Counted from the stretch's first letter, positions 16,078-25,107 are shown. The stretch is DNA of 64,000 bases from JAIWNK01 sp964453115 (GCA_964453115.1 CAYVRT010000006.1:54547-118546), one strand, 5' to 3'. Program-made: numbers and translations. The notes: generated from the letters alone by a model not told the origin.

Positions 16078-16737
16078 TCACACCTCCTTGAGCGGCGGAC
16101 AAACCCGCGCCCGCAGCGCCTCAATCCCATCCAGCGTGGCGCTAACATGCACCACATCGCCGGTCTTCAGCTTCCAATCTGGCTTTGGCAAATGTGCCCG
16201 CCCAGCACGCGCCACCGAAACGGCTATCACATCCGCGGTTGCCCATTCTGCCAGGGTTCGTCCATCCCATTCGGATTGCACAGCCAGTTCATAGACTTCA
16301 ACCTCCCCATTCCCCGCCGAGAAGACGGCCCGCACCTCACCGTGATAGACCATTTCCTCCAGGCGCTGTGCTGCCCAGCTCGTCGCGCTGACAATTTGCA
16401 CCCCAAACATTTCATACAAGTGGCGATAAGCCGGGTCATAATTGCGCGCCACCACAATCCCAACATGAAAATATTGATTGGCAGCATGAGAAACCACCAG
16501 GTTGAGCGCGTCACTGCTGGTTGCTGCTACCAATGCATCACAGGTTTCAATCCCGGCCCGGTGCAGCACCTCATAGTTCATTGCATCTCCCTCAAACACC
16601 CGCCCGCGAAAATCCGCAGGCAGGCTCTCGCGCGGTGTTTCTGGCGCAGCCACAACCACCACTTCATTCCCCCGCTGACTCAGGCGGTAGGCCAGTTCAG
16701 CACCCATTCTTCCACAACCAACAACGATAATTTGCAT
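16078..16737 (-). CDS. trkA: TrkA/KtrA-type RCK protein (first of pair)
   Basis: 219 residues, RCK_N (VVGCGRMGAELAYRL, residues 5-19) plus TrkA_C (LAVQSEWDGRTLAEWA onward, ending KLKTGDVVHVSA). At the end of the first strand the usual acidic ribose-binding residue is replaced by AAPE, which suggests altered ligand preference relative to its neighbour. Sits between the permease gene and the second RCK gene, all on one strand, so probably a dedicated regulator of that permease or of a channel elsewhere. Confidence 0.83.
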   Translation of the reverse strand: MQIIVVGCGRMGAELAYRLSQRGNEVVVVAAPETPRESLPADFRGRVFEGDAMNYEVLHRAGIETCDALVAATSSDALNLVVSHAANQYFHVGIVVARNYDPAYRHLYEMFGVQIVSATSWAAQRLEEMVYHGEVRAVFSAGNGEVEVYELAVQSEWDGRTLAEWATADVIAVSVARAGRAHLPKPDWKLKTGDVVHVSATLDGIEALRARVCPPLKEV

Positions 16738-16768
16738 CTTTTTTGATCCTTCCAGTCTTTCACTGTCC

Positions 16769-18706
16769 CTAATCTACCTGATAGGGAACTTCAGTGATGA
16801 CAATATCTCTCCGGTTGAGCAACACATTGCGCAACATATCCGCTGTTCGAGCATGGAGCGCCCCGCTCAACACGTGCTTGGGAACAAATTGCGGCACGAC
16901 AATCGTTATCAATTCATTCGGCTGCCGCTTCGCATCCAGATCGTCAATGTATTCCAAAAGCGGCTCCACCATCAAGCGATAGGGCGATTCCAGAATCACC
17001 AACCGCAGACCGTCCCCCCACACTTCCCATTTCTGCTGCACCCTGGCCGTTTCATCCCCATCAATCGAAACATGCACAGCGGTAATATCATCCGACAACA
17101 TGCGCGCATAGCGCAGCCCGGCCAGCGAACCGCGATGCACCCCACTGATCAGCAAAATGACTCGGTGACGCGCCACCTGCGGCGGTGTGCCATAATGATC
17201 CAGGGTGAGTTTCTTTGCCACCCGTTCATAGTGCCGATGAATGGTCAATAAAATTGCCACAACAGCTGGAATCAAAATTACAACGACCCAGGCCCCTTCG
17301 GTGAACTTGGTTACCGCAAAGATGATCATCACCACCAGGGTGCACAGCGAACCAAAACCATTAATGATCATCTTCAATAGCCATTTTGAATCGTGATGCA
17401 CGATTGAATGGTGGGTATTTAATTCCTCACCCGGCTTTAACCGCCCAGAGCGCCACCAACGCCGTGCCATGCCAGCCTGCGAAAGCGTGAACGACATGAA
17501 TACCCCAATGGCATACAACGGTATCAAGCGCGTGACACTGGCCTGGAAGACGATAATCAACAACGAAGCCATCAACGCCAACGCCACAATCCCGCGCGAA
17601 TAGACCAGGCGGCTGCCGCGATAGGTCAACTGACGCGGCAAAAAACCATCCGCCGCTGCCAATGCGCTCAGGCGGGGAAAATCGGCAAACGACGTGTTGG
17701 CAGCCATGATCAAAATAACGGTTGTCGCCGCAATCGTTGCCAGGTAGAGCACCCCACGGCCATCAAAGACCGTGCGCGATAGTTGCGAGACAATCGTCTC
17801 TGCCTCCGAAGGCACAGCCTGCACATGCCCGGTGAGGAACGAGATGCCCAGCATCAGCGACCCCAGAATCAACGACATGATGATGAGCGTGATGCCAGCA
17901 TTGCGCGAGCGCGGTTCCTTGAACGCCATAATGCCATTGGAAATCGCCTCAACACCGGTCAAGGCCGTTGTACCATTTGAGAAGGCGCGCAAAATCAGGA
18001 ACAGCGTCACCCCCTGCACCGTTGTCACCTCCGCATGAGGCGGAGCAACCACCAGGCCCAGCGTACCGGCAAAATAGCGGAACAGCCCCACCGCCACCGT
18101 CAGGTACATCATCAAGACAAAGAAATAGGTTGGAATGGCAAAAGCCCGCCCCGATTCCTTGACCCCGCGCAAATTGATCAGCATGATGAAACCCACCAAT
18201 CCCACCGCAATCCACACCCGATATTCAAACAAGGCCGGAAAAGCAGAGGTAAGCTGTGCCACGCCGGAGGAAATCGAGACAGCCACCGTCAGAATGTAAT
18301 CTGTCAACAGTGCTGCTGCCGCCACCAATGCCGGCGCCATGCCCAAATTATCGCGCGAGACGCTATAGGAACCGCCGCCATTCGGGTATGCGTGAACCGT
18401 TTGCTCATAGGAAAGAGTTACAATCGCCAGCAGCGCCACAATCACAACCGAAAGCGGAAACACATATTGATAGGCTGCTGCACCCAACACAGCCAAAATA
18501 ACCATCATTTCCTGCGTTGCATAGGCAGTCGAAGACAGCGCATCAGACGCAAAAACAGCCAGCCCAATTAATTTGCCAATCGTCTGATGCGGTGCATCTG
18601 CCGTCTGCAAGGGCCGGCCAATCAGCCAGGTCCGCCACGAATGCGGCGGTTTGTAATCAGTCGTACGCCGCAGCACTGTGGTGCCGTTCTTATCCTCAAT
18701 GTTCAT
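16769..18706 (-). CDS. kimA: KimA-like APC-superfamily potassium importer
   Basis: 645 residues; about 12 membrane helices to residue 470, then a soluble C-terminal domain of about 150 residues. Landmarks shared with Bacillus KimA (formerly YdaO): SDALSSTAYATQE (54-66), YPNGGGSYSVSRDNLG (about 108-123), TDYILTVAVSISSGVAQLTSAFP, ALTGVEAISNGI and ANTSFADFPRLSALAA. KimA is a high-affinity proton-coupled K+ symporter. The neighbouring RCK pair supports potassium over amino acids as substrate (inference). An amino-acid permease remains possible. Promoter TTGACT-18-TATAAT lies 60 bases upstream. Confidence 0.78.
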   Translation of the reverse strand: MNIEDKNGTTVLRRTTDYKPPHSWRTWLIGRPLQTADAPHQTIGKLIGLAVFASDALSSTAYATQEMMVILAVLGAAAYQYVFPLSVVIVALLAIVTLSYEQTVHAYPNGGGSYSVSRDNLGMAPALVAAAALLTDYILTVAVSISSGVAQLTSAFPALFEYRVWIAVGLVGFIMLINLRGVKESGRAFAIPTYFFVLMMYLTVAVGLFRYFAGTLGLVVAPPHAEVTTVQGVTLFLILRAFSNGTTALTGVEAISNGIMAFKEPRSRNAGITLIIMSLILGSLMLGISFLTGHVQAVPSEAETIVSQLSRTVFDGRGVLYLATIAATTVILIMAANTSFADFPRLSALAAADGFLPRQLTYRGSRLVYSRGIVALALMASLLIIVFQASVTRLIPLYAIGVFMSFTLSQAGMARRWWRSGRLKPGEELNTHHSIVHHDSKWLLKMIINGFGSLCTLVVMIIFAVTKFTEGAWVVVILIPAVVAILLTIHRHYERVAKKLTLDHYGTPPQVARHRVILLISGVHRGSLAGLRYARMLSDDITAVHVSIDGDETARVQQKWEVWGDGLRLVILESPYRLMVEPLLEYIDDLDAKRQPNELITIVVPQFVPKHVLSGALHARTADMLRNVLLNRRDIVITEVPYQVD

Positions 18707-18732
18707 ACCAGTCTTCCAGTTCTATAATGGCC

Positions 18733-18750
18733 GCTGGACACTCGTCCAGC
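18733..18750 (-). promoter_or_regulatory. Leader hairpin of the kimA-like transcript
   Basis: Minus strand GCTGGAC, GAGT loop, GTCCAGC: a perfect 7-bp stem about 10 bases into the predicted RNA and 27 bases before the ATG. Too short for a c-di-AMP riboswitch; perhaps a stabilising 5' hairpin. Confidence 0.5.
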
Positions 18751-18765
18751 TTACAAAAGCAAGCG

Positions 18766-18795
18766 ATTATAACCCTATTTTCAAAACAGAGTCAA
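18766..18795 (-). promoter_or_regulatory. Promoter of the kimA-trkA-trkA unit
   Basis: Minus strand TTGACT (18795-18790), 18-base spacer, TATAAT (18771-18766). Start predicted near 18759, giving a 53-base leader. Confidence 0.8.
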
Positions 18796-18823
18796 GAATC
18801 TTGCAAATTTGTTAGACCAGCAC

Positions 18824-18851
18824 TTGCAAAATTTCTTTTTTGTGGCATACT
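18824..18851 (+). promoter_or_regulatory. Promoter of the cNMP/PP2C gene, likely leaderless
   Basis: TTGCAA (18824-18829), 16-base spacer, CATACT (18846-18851), then 7 bases to the ATG at 18859. A start at or next to the ATG would leave no room for a ribosome binding site, and none is seen. Confidence 0.6.
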
Positions 18852-18858
18852 GTAGCCA

Positions 18859-20094
18859 ATGAACCCGCACGCGCTCCAACGTCTCTCGCTATTTTCCAGC
18901 CTGCCCGCCGATCAGCTTGCGCACCTGGCCCAGGAAATTCAAACCTTGCAGCTTTCCCCAAACGCCATTCTCTTCCGCGAGGGCGAACCCGGCGGTTACT
19001 TCTATATCGTCGTTGAAGGTGAATTGGAGGTCATTCAACAGCTTGGCACACCGCAAGAACGCCTGCTGCGCACCGTTGGCGTGGATGACTACGTTGGTGA
19101 AATGAGCCTGTTCGAGCGCCGACATCGCCGCGCTGCTACCGTGCGGGCTCGCAGCCAGGCCTGCCTGCTTGTCCTCAGCCACCCCGATTTCAGCCGCCTA
19201 CTCTACGACCACCCCGATTTTGCCTACGAAGTGATGCGACGCATGAGCCTGCATTTACACGAACAGGATATTGCCATCATTCAGGAATTGGAAGAAAAGA
19301 ATCAGGAGCTTGCCCAGGCCTACCACGAATTGCAAAATGCCCAACAGCAAATCATTGAAAAAGAACGCCTGGAACACGAGTTGGTCGTTGCCCATCAAAT
19401 CCAATCCAGCCTTCTGCCGCGCCACGTCCCACACATGCACGGCTTCAGCTTTGGTTTTTACATTGACCCGGCCCATGCTGTTGGTGGCGATTTCTTCGAC
19501 TTCATCCCGCTCAGTACCGAGACCCTTGGCCTTGTCGTCGCCGATGTCTCTGATAAGGGCGTGCCAGCCGCCATCTTCATGGCCCTGGCGCGCAGCCTGG
19601 TGCGCGAAAAGGCGCGCCGCTCCACGCCCCCCGGACGCATGTTGCGGAATGTCAACCGGCAATTGATGGAAATGAGCGACTCCGACATGTTTGTTACCGT
19701 CTTATACGGTCTGCTAGATGCCACCAGCCGCCGCTTCACCTATGCCCGCGCCGGCCATGAAATGCCGCTCCTCTTTGATGGCACTGGTGCGCTCCTACCG
19801 CTTGCTCACGCCACCGGACAGGCGCTTGGACTGTTTGAAGACCCGCTCCTCGATGAAGGTTCATTGATTATCCCTCCTGGCGGCCTGCTGCTCCTGCATT
19901 CCGATGGCGTCACCGATGCCATGGACCCACACAATCGCCGATTTGGCATTGAAGGCATTCAAGCCGTCCTCCGTCAGGCGGCCCAGGCCCCGGCCGATAT
20001 CATTTGTGAGCGCATTGCAACAGCCATTGCCGCCCATCAGGAGCGCGCCGCTCAATTCGATGATATCACCCTGGTTGCGGTACGCGCCGACTAA
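18859..20094 (+). CDS. Cyclic-nucleotide-binding domain plus PP2C/RsbU-type phosphatase
   Basis: 411 residues. Residues about 10-125 form a CAP-like cNMP-binding fold with the phosphate-binding-cassette wording VGEMSLFERRHRRAATV; a coiled coil follows (about 130-175, EELEEKNQELAQAYHELQN); then a SpoIIE/RsbU PP2C domain with metal-binding Asp in VGGDFFDF (about 208), VVADVSDKGVPAA, LLHSDGVTDAMD (about 345) and FDDITLV (about 401). It probably dephosphorylates an anti-sigma antagonist in response to a small ligand; partners are not in this window. The Arg expected to contact the cyclic phosphate is not securely identified, so the ligand is open. No Shine-Dalgarno; see the promoter entry. Its stop overlaps the next convergent gene by 4 bases. 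Confidence 0.88.
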   Translation: MNPHALQRLSLFSSLPADQLAHLAQEIQTLQLSPNAILFREGEPGGYFYIVVEGELEVIQQLGTPQERLLRTVGVDDYVGEMSLFERRHRRAATVRARSQACLLVLSHPDFSRLLYDHPDFAYEVMRRMSLHLHEQDIAIIQELEEKNQELAQAYHELQNAQQQIIEKERLEHELVVAHQIQSSLLPRHVPHMHGFSFGFYIDPAHAVGGDFFDFIPLSTETLGLVVADVSDKGVPAAIFMALARSLVREKARRSTPPGRMLRNVNRQLMEMSDSDMFVTVLYGLLDATSRRFTYARAGHEMPLLFDGTGALLPLAHATGQALGLFEDPLLDEGSLIIPPGGLLLLHSDGVTDAMDPHNRRFGIEGIQAVLRQAAQAPADIICERIATAIAAHQERAAQFDDITLVAVRAD

Positions 20095-22073
20095 GGCAGC
20101 CGGTACAAATCATACACACCGCCAAAATCTTGTTCCAGTTGCAGGCTGCGCAAAAAATCATCCAACGCCGCAAGGTCTTCCGGCGGATGATGCGGGTCTT
20201 CAGCCGTGCGGAAGAAATCCACCCCCGCCGTATACACCAGCACATGGCTATAACCCTGCCCGCGCCAATCGGTCAGAATGGCTGTTTTGTCATCCTGCCA
20301 GGTCGTGCGGTCCTGCTTCCAACGGTCCAGAATCTCATCTCCCTCGCAGACCGGCAAACAATACAGGCTGCGCGGCTCATACAGCATCAACACCCGGCTA
20401 CCAGGCGCTAAGTCACGCACCCCACGCATCGCCGGTTCATACCAGCCCAGCCCATCCGCCACAAACTGCGCCTGTGTGCGCAACCCCAGAGCCGCCGCAC
20501 CTGCTCCCTGCCGCACGGTGTTCATCGTCACCTCCAGAGCATTCAGCCCCAGGGCAAGCAACACCACTGCTGCAAGCACCCGTCCCACCCGCACCCCCGG
20601 CAAAGAAAGGCGCCCCGCTCCCCAAAAACCATATGCAGCCAGCACAGCAAAAGCCGGAAAGAGAGTGAAATAATAGCGTATTTGAATCAAATTTCCCGAA
20701 AACTGATTGCCAACCGCCCAGCCAGCCCAGCCCAAAAGCGCCAGGGCAGCGGCATTCTCCAAACCAGCCTGCTGCACTGCGCTGCGCGCCCCGCGTCCCA
20801 GCCAGGCCAGCGCCCCCAGCCCCAAGAGCAACGGGCCAATTGCCGCCATATAACCCGGCGCGCCCTCCATCCCCAGGTACATCGCCCGCAGCGGCAACAA
20901 CAGCACGTCCTGCCAGTTGCCAAACGGCGGCACACTCTGATACACCTCCAAACGCTGCGCCGTCATCGCCCCCGAAGGAAAGAGAAACGGATAGAGCGGA
21001 TTGCTTGTAGTGAGCCAGTTTTTCAAAAACCAGGCCAGGCTCAGCGCCACAGCTGCCACCCCATAACGCAAGGCCGCCGGAAGGAATGCTTGCCGCCGCC
21101 GCAGTGCGTGCCAGGCCACCACCCCCACACCCACCAGCGCCAAAATTGCCGATGTATACTTAACACCCATCGCCAGGCCAGTGAAGATGCCCGCCAGCAG
21201 CAAGGCCCGCTGCTCCCCAGCCAGCCGCCAGCGCTCCAGCCAAACCAGGGTTGCCCAGCCAAACAGCAGTGCCAACCAATCTACATACGCCCAGGCCAGC
21301 AGCGCCGCCAGGCTATACCCGCACAGCAGGCTTGCCACGCCCACCCAGGCCGCCCGAAACCCCAACCGCTCCGCAACCCACCCCCACAACCCCACCAGCG
21401 CCAACACCCCGCACGCCCAACCCAGCGCAGCCGCTGCCGGTGCCCCCGCCAGGCCGATGGCCCAGGTGTAGAGCATCTCGGCATTTTGCGGCATGCCCGA
21501 CATGATCATCTCCGGCAAGTAACTCACTCGCCCTTGCTGCCAATACAATTGCGGCAACGTCAAATGTGAAACAAGCGCATCAAAGGCCAGCGCCGGCGCC
21601 AGCGCCAGCAACAGCGTAGAAGCAAGAATCAACGCGCACAACACCGCCACAGCCCGGCCAAAAGCATCACTCAGCCGCCAGGCCTGCCCAAGGGCGCGCC
21701 AATCAGCCAGCCAGTTGCGCAGCCAGCGCCACAACAGCAGCCCCCCAACCAGGGGCAGCCCGCCCAGCACAAGCCGCGAAAGCCCCAATGTACTGCCCAG
21801 GAGCAACACAAACAATGCCATCAGCCCCAAACCCAGCCCGGCCTGCAAGGCCAACCGCACCAATGGCGGCTCTCCTGCCAGGGGCAGCAAGCGCGCCCCC
21901 AGCGCCCCCGCCAGGCCCACCAAAACTGCCACCGTCAACAAACGCCCAATCAGCGCCAGGCTACCCAACAAAAACGGGATATCAAACGGCTTATGACTGA
22001 CATAATAAATTGCTGTAATTGCAAACAGCCACAACAGCACCGCCGCGCCCAGCCAAAGACTCCGTTTTTGCAA
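20091..22073 (-). CDS. Multi-spanning ArnT/GT39-like glycosyltransferase
   Basis: 660 residues if started at TTG 22073. About 12 or 13 hydrophobic segments and a C-terminal soluble domain of about 140 residues. The first large loop has FDALVSHLTLPQLYWQQGRV, matching the polyprenyl-phosphate-sugar-dependent glycosyltransferase superfamily (GT-C) where an acidic residue in loop 1 is catalytic. Likely transfers a sugar from a lipid carrier to a protein or lipid outside the membrane; acceptor unknown. The TTG has GGAG 7 bases upstream, overlapping the end of the hydrogenase protease gene, so it may be the last gene of the hydrogenase transcript. A longer upstream reading lacks a signal and overlaps that protease gene, so it was rejected. 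Confidence 0.75.
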   Translation of the reverse strand: MQKRSLWLGAAVLLWLFAITAIYYVSHKPFDIPFLLGSLALIGRLLTVAVLVGLAGALGARLLPLAGEPPLVRLALQAGLGLGLMALFVLLLGSTLGLSRLVLGGLPLVGGLLLWRWLRNWLADWRALGQAWRLSDAFGRAVAVLCALILASTLLLALAPALAFDALVSHLTLPQLYWQQGRVSYLPEMIMSGMPQNAEMLYTWAIGLAGAPAAAALGWACGVLALVGLWGWVAERLGFRAAWVGVASLLCGYSLAALLAWAYVDWLALLFGWATLVWLERWRLAGEQRALLLAGIFTGLAMGVKYTSAILALVGVGVVAWHALRRRQAFLPAALRYGVAAVALSLAWFLKNWLTTSNPLYPFLFPSGAMTAQRLEVYQSVPPFGNWQDVLLLPLRAMYLGMEGAPGYMAAIGPLLLGLGALAWLGRGARSAVQQAGLENAAALALLGWAGWAVGNQFSGNLIQIRYYFTLFPAFAVLAAYGFWGAGRLSLPGVRVGRVLAAVVLLALGLNALEVTMNTVRQGAGAAALGLRTQAQFVADGLGWYEPAMRGVRDLAPGSRVLMLYEPRSLYCLPVCEGDEILDRWKQDRTTWQDDKTAILTDWRGQGYSHVLVYTAGVDFFRTAEDPHHPPEDLAALDDFLRSLQLEQDFGGVYDLYRLP

Positions 22074-22075
22074 CT

Positions 22076-22603
22076 TCAATCTCCTTTTGCAGCGCCCAAC
22101 AAGCGCCCCATCTCCTGTGCCACAGCTCGCACAGCTGCCTGCACCGGCTCGCTCACCCCGGCGTCCAGTTCCAGCCCTGCCGGTTGAATGCCAATCAGCG
22201 CCACCTGACAGCCCAACTCGGCCATCAAAAATTTTGCCAGCATCGTTGGCGGCAGCGTGTGAGTCGTCGCGCTCAGCCCATCGGCCAGCCGCCAATCCAC
22301 ACATTCCACACTGCCCGGAGCAGCGCCCATTTCGGCAGCATCCACCAACAACACCCAATCCGGCGCAAAACGTCGCAACGGCCCACTGAAGGCCTCTGGC
22401 GCCACCCCAGCCTCAATCAACAAAAGCTGCGGCTGGTTGCCCAGCAGCGAGCGCAACGCGCGCACCACCAGCACACCAGCCGCATCATCTCCGTTCAGCT
22501 CGTTGCCAATCCCAACCACCGCCAGCCGGGGTTCAGGCTGCGGGTGGGCAGGGTTGGGCTTCAGGATCTTCGCGAGTGGCTCGATCCAGGAGGAATTGGA
22601 CAT
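22076..22603 (-). CDS. [NiFe]-hydrogenase maturation protease (HycI/HyaD family, M52)
   Basis: About 175 residues. The peptidase core begins VVGIGNELNGDDAAGV, where the Glu and the Asp pair are the nickel-sensing ligands; LLVDAAEMGA and a His-containing TTHTLPP segment supply the rest. It trims the C-terminal tail of the hydrogenase large subunit once nickel is inserted; the large subunit at 23913 has such a tail after DPCFSCNDR. Start uncertain: ATG 22603 is chosen, overlapping the ferredoxin gene by 71 bases; ATG at 22609 or 22618, or a downstream non-ATG start, are alternatives. Presence of this protease argues that the upstream complex is a real hydrogenase and not a complex I. Confidence 0.87.
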   Translation of the reverse strand: MSNSSWIEPLAKILKPNPAHPQPEPRLAVVGIGNELNGDDAAGVLVVRALRSLLGNQPQLLLIEAGVAPEAFSGPLRRFAPDWVLLVDAAEMGAAPGSVECVDWRLADGLSATTHTLPPTMLAKFLMAELGCQVALIGIQPAGLELDAGVSEPVQAAVRAVAQEMGRLLGAAKGD

Positions 22604-22967
22604 CTTCATCGCGACCATAAAAAACTTCAAACGGCTCCCGCTGCAATGCTGCCATCTCATACTCCTCGCTCGACATGTTCAAGCAGTCAAAACGGCAATT
22701 TTGCACACATTGCGCACAGTAAGTGCAGCGATCAATGTTGTAGCGCATCACAAAGCGTTTGTTGACCTTATCCAACACTATCAGTTCAATGGCATCGGAT
22801 GGACAATCTTTGATGCATAATTGACAGCCTGTGCATTTGGTTGGGTCGTAGTAAAGTTTGCCGCGCAGCCGTTCGGGCGCCGGACGGCGCTCATACGGGT
22901 AGCGCTCAGTCGCCGGCTTTTTGAACAGCGAGCGCAAAATATCGCCAATCATCGCGCCAATGGACAT
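22533..22967 (-). CDS. Two-cluster ferredoxin subunit of group 4 hydrogenase (NuoI/EchF/MbhN-like)
   Basis: 144 residues. Two [4Fe-4S] motifs: Cys45, 48, 51, 55 and Cys81, 84, 87, 91. A basic N-terminus with an amphipathic start fits docking to the membrane arm; an acidic C-terminal tail follows. Passes electrons from reduced ferredoxin to the small subunit. The start is ATG 22967, preceded by GGAGG that lies inside the final codons of the NuoH-like gene; an earlier in-frame ATG overlaps that gene and lacks the site. Confidence 0.9.
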   Translation of the reverse strand: MSIGAMIGDILRSLFKKPATERYPYERRPAPERLRGKLYYDPTKCTGCQLCIKDCPSDAIELIVLDKVNKRFVMRYNIDRCTYCAQCVQNCRFDCLNMSSEEYEMAALQREPFEVFYGRDEDVQFLLDRATREDPEAQPCPPAA

Positions 22968-22968
22968 T

Positions 22969-23916
22969 TCAACCTCCAAAAATCATCGGGCGGACCATCT
23001 GTCCAACGATGATGGCCGCCAATTGGAGCAAAGCCAGCAATGCGCCAGCCCGCCACCACAAACCCACCGTCTGATCAATGCGCAGACGGGCAAACAACGA
23101 TTGCAACCCAGCCGTCACCAGCAGGAGCAGCAGCGTCTTCCACAAAAAATCGAGCGGATTGGCAATCCCACCCAGGTAGAAAGCCGCCACCAGCGTCAGG
23201 CCAATGACCAGTTCCACATTCTTGCCAATGCGGAAGAGTGCCAGCCCACGCCCGCTATACTCGGTCAGCGGGCCAGCCACAATTTCTGTCTCGGCCTCTG
23301 GCGCATCAAAGGGCGGCAATTCCAGCTTTCCCATCAGCCCAACCAATGCCACCAAAAAGCCAATCGGCTGCATGACAATGAACCACAAACTGCCCTGTGC
23401 ATAGCGGTTGATCTCGCCAATCTGCCAGGTGCCAGCCACAATCGCCGGCCCCAACAGCGCCAGCAAAAAGGGCGCCTCATAGGAAAAAAGCTGCGTCAGC
23501 GTGCGCGTTGCGCCAATCAGCGAAAAGCGGTCCGCAGTGTTGGCACCCGCCAGGCCCAGGCAAAGCGTCATCACACTCAGCATATAGAGGGTCACGATCA
23601 AATCACCGCGGAACGAGAGCGCCGGCGCAAACCCAACAATCGGCACATAGAGCGCCGCCGTCAATGCTGCTGCCAGGCCAATGACCGGCAAAGCAATGAA
23701 CAGCCCTTTGTGTACGCCGTTCGGCACAATCTCTTCCTTTGCCAACAGCTTCACCACATCCGCCAACGGCTGAAACCAGCGCGGCCCAACACGGTTCTGA
23801 AAACGCGCCACCAGCTTGCGGTCCACATATTCATAAACCAGCCCCCCGGCCAGCAAAAACAATCCGCCAGGGAAAACCAACAAAGCAACCAGAGCAGGCA
23901 AGGTCAAATTGTTCAT
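22969..23916 (-). CDS. Hydrogenase membrane subunit, NuoH/EchB/MbhM-like
   Basis: 315 residues with eight hydrophobic segments. Conserved NuoH-type segments: ENRVGPRWFQPLADVVKLLAKE-like loop, FDAPEAETEIVAGPLTEYSG (the acidic loop lining the quinone/E-channel in complex I) and the IGKNVELVIG tail. Anchors the catalytic module and connects it to the ion pump. ATG at 23916 overlaps the large-subunit stop as ATGA. Confidence 0.92.
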   Translation of the reverse strand: MNNLTLPALVALLVFPGGLFLLAGGLVYEYVDRKLVARFQNRVGPRWFQPLADVVKLLAKEEIVPNGVHKGLFIALPVIGLAAALTAALYVPIVGFAPALSFRGDLIVTLYMLSVMTLCLGLAGANTADRFSLIGATRTLTQLFSYEAPFLLALLGPAIVAGTWQIGEINRYAQGSLWFIVMQPIGFLVALVGLMGKLELPPFDAPEAETEIVAGPLTEYSGRGLALFRIGKNVELVIGLTLVAAFYLGGIANPLDFLWKTLLLLLVTAGLQSLFARLRIDQTVGLWWRAGALLALLQLAAIIVGQMVRPMIFGG

Positions 23917-25094
23917 CGGTAATACTCGATTCCGTATTGGCGTAAGTCTTCCCAGGTCCAAACCTGAGTATCCGAGCGCTTGACCACCACCAGGCGGTCA
24001 TTGCAGGAGAAGCAGGGGTCAATCCCAGCCAAAATCATCGGCATATCGGCCAGTTTGTAGCCAGCGGCCAGGTTAATCACCGAGGCCCAGTTGCAAAGCG
24101 ATGGCGTGCGAATTTTGACCCGTTCAGGCATATCGGTGCCATTGCTCTTGATGAAGTAGAACAATTCGCCGCGCGGTGCCTCAACCCGGCTAATCGTCTC
24201 GCCGGCTGGCACACGGCGCGCCGCCCGGACGGTCAAATCGCCGGTTGGCAGCTTCTCCAAAATCTCACGAATCAGGCGGTAACTCTCAAGCAATTCATTC
24301 ATGCGCACCACAAAGCGCGCCTGCAAATCACCTGCTTGTTCGGTCACCAAACGCACCGGGAAATCCAGATACCCAGCATAGGGCGAATCAACACGAACAT
24401 CCAGTTCCAGCCCGGATGCACGGCCGGTCGGCCCAATCGCCCCCAGCTCAAGCGCCTGTTCTTTGGTCATCACCCCCACCCCAACCGTGCGGCCCATAAA
24501 GGTCTCATCGGTCGTGATGACTTTGATGTAGTGCCTGGTGCGTTCTTCCAGGTAGTCTACCCCCTTCAGAATTGCATCGCGTCGGGTGTCATCCACATCA
24601 ACTTTTACGCCGCCAATCAGATTAATCGAATAGTTAACGCGATTACCGGTCAAAGCCTCCAACAAGTCCATAATCACTTCACGATCGCGCCATGAGTACA
24701 TAAAAAGCGTATCAAAACCGCCCTCATGCGCTGCCACCCCCAGCCACAGCATGTGGCTGTGAATGCGCTCCATCTCGCTCACCAGGCTGCGAATGGCCTG
24801 CGCGCGCGGCGGCACAGTAATGCCCAGCAGCTTTTCTGTGCCAAGGGCAAAGGCCGTCGCATGCACGTGCGAGCAAATGCCACACACCCGCTCCATCAGG
24901 TACATCGCCTGCGTATAGTTGCGGTTCTCGGCGCCTTTTTCAATTCCACGGTGAACATAGCCCAAACGAACCGAGGCACCGGTCACAATCTCGCCATCCA
25001 CTGTGAACTCAAAATGTCCTGGCTCCTTCAACGCCGGATGCTGTGGACCAATTGGGACAACAAATTTTCCTTTTCCAACTTCTTGTGCTTCCAT
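23913..25094 (-). CDS. Group 4 [NiFe]-hydrogenase large subunit
   Basis: 393 residues, homologous to NuoD but with both nickel motifs: L1 as RVCGICSHVH (Cys71, Cys74, His78) and L2 as DPCFSCNDR (Cys361, Cys364, Arg367). True complex I NuoD lacks these Cys. The 26 residues after Arg367 match the kind of C-terminal tail that HycI-type proteases remove from HycE after its Arg, so maturation would cut after Arg367. H2 formation or oxidation at the Ni-Fe centre is expected; ferredoxin is the likely partner. GGAG about 9 bases upstream of ATG 25094. Confidence 0.94.
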   Translation of the reverse strand: MEAQEVGKGKFVVPIGPQHPALKEPGHFEFTVDGEIVTGASVRLGYVHRGIEKGAENRNYTQAMYLMERVCGICSHVHATAFALGTEKLLGITVPPRAQAIRSLVSEMERIHSHMLWLGVAAHEGGFDTLFMYSWRDREVIMDLLEALTGNRVNYSINLIGGVKVDVDDTRRDAILKGVDYLEERTRHYIKVITTDETFMGRTVGVGVMTKEQALELGAIGPTGRASGLELDVRVDSPYAGYLDFPVRLVTEQAGDLQARFVVRMNELLESYRLIREILEKLPTGDLTVRAARRVPAGETISRVEAPRGELFYFIKSNGTDMPERVKIRTPSLCNWASVINLAAGYKLADMPMILAGIDPCFSCNDRLVVVKRSDTQVWTWEDLRQYGIEYYR

Positions 25095-25107
25095 TGCTCA
25101 CACTCCT

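Noticed and set aside
18707..18858. c-di-AMP (ydaO-type) riboswitch before the KimA-like gene
   Set aside because: Only about 53 bases of leader remain after the promoter, with one 7-bp hairpin; the riboswitch needs well over 100 structured bases.
22074..22358. Upstream extension of the membrane glycosyltransferase
   Set aside because: It would overlap the hydrogenase protease gene in another frame with Cys/Gly-rich noise; TTG 22073 has a proper ribosome binding site.
23913..25094. Complex I NuoD
   Set aside because: Both Ni-ligand CxxC motifs and a cleavable tail are present and NuoE/F/G are absent.
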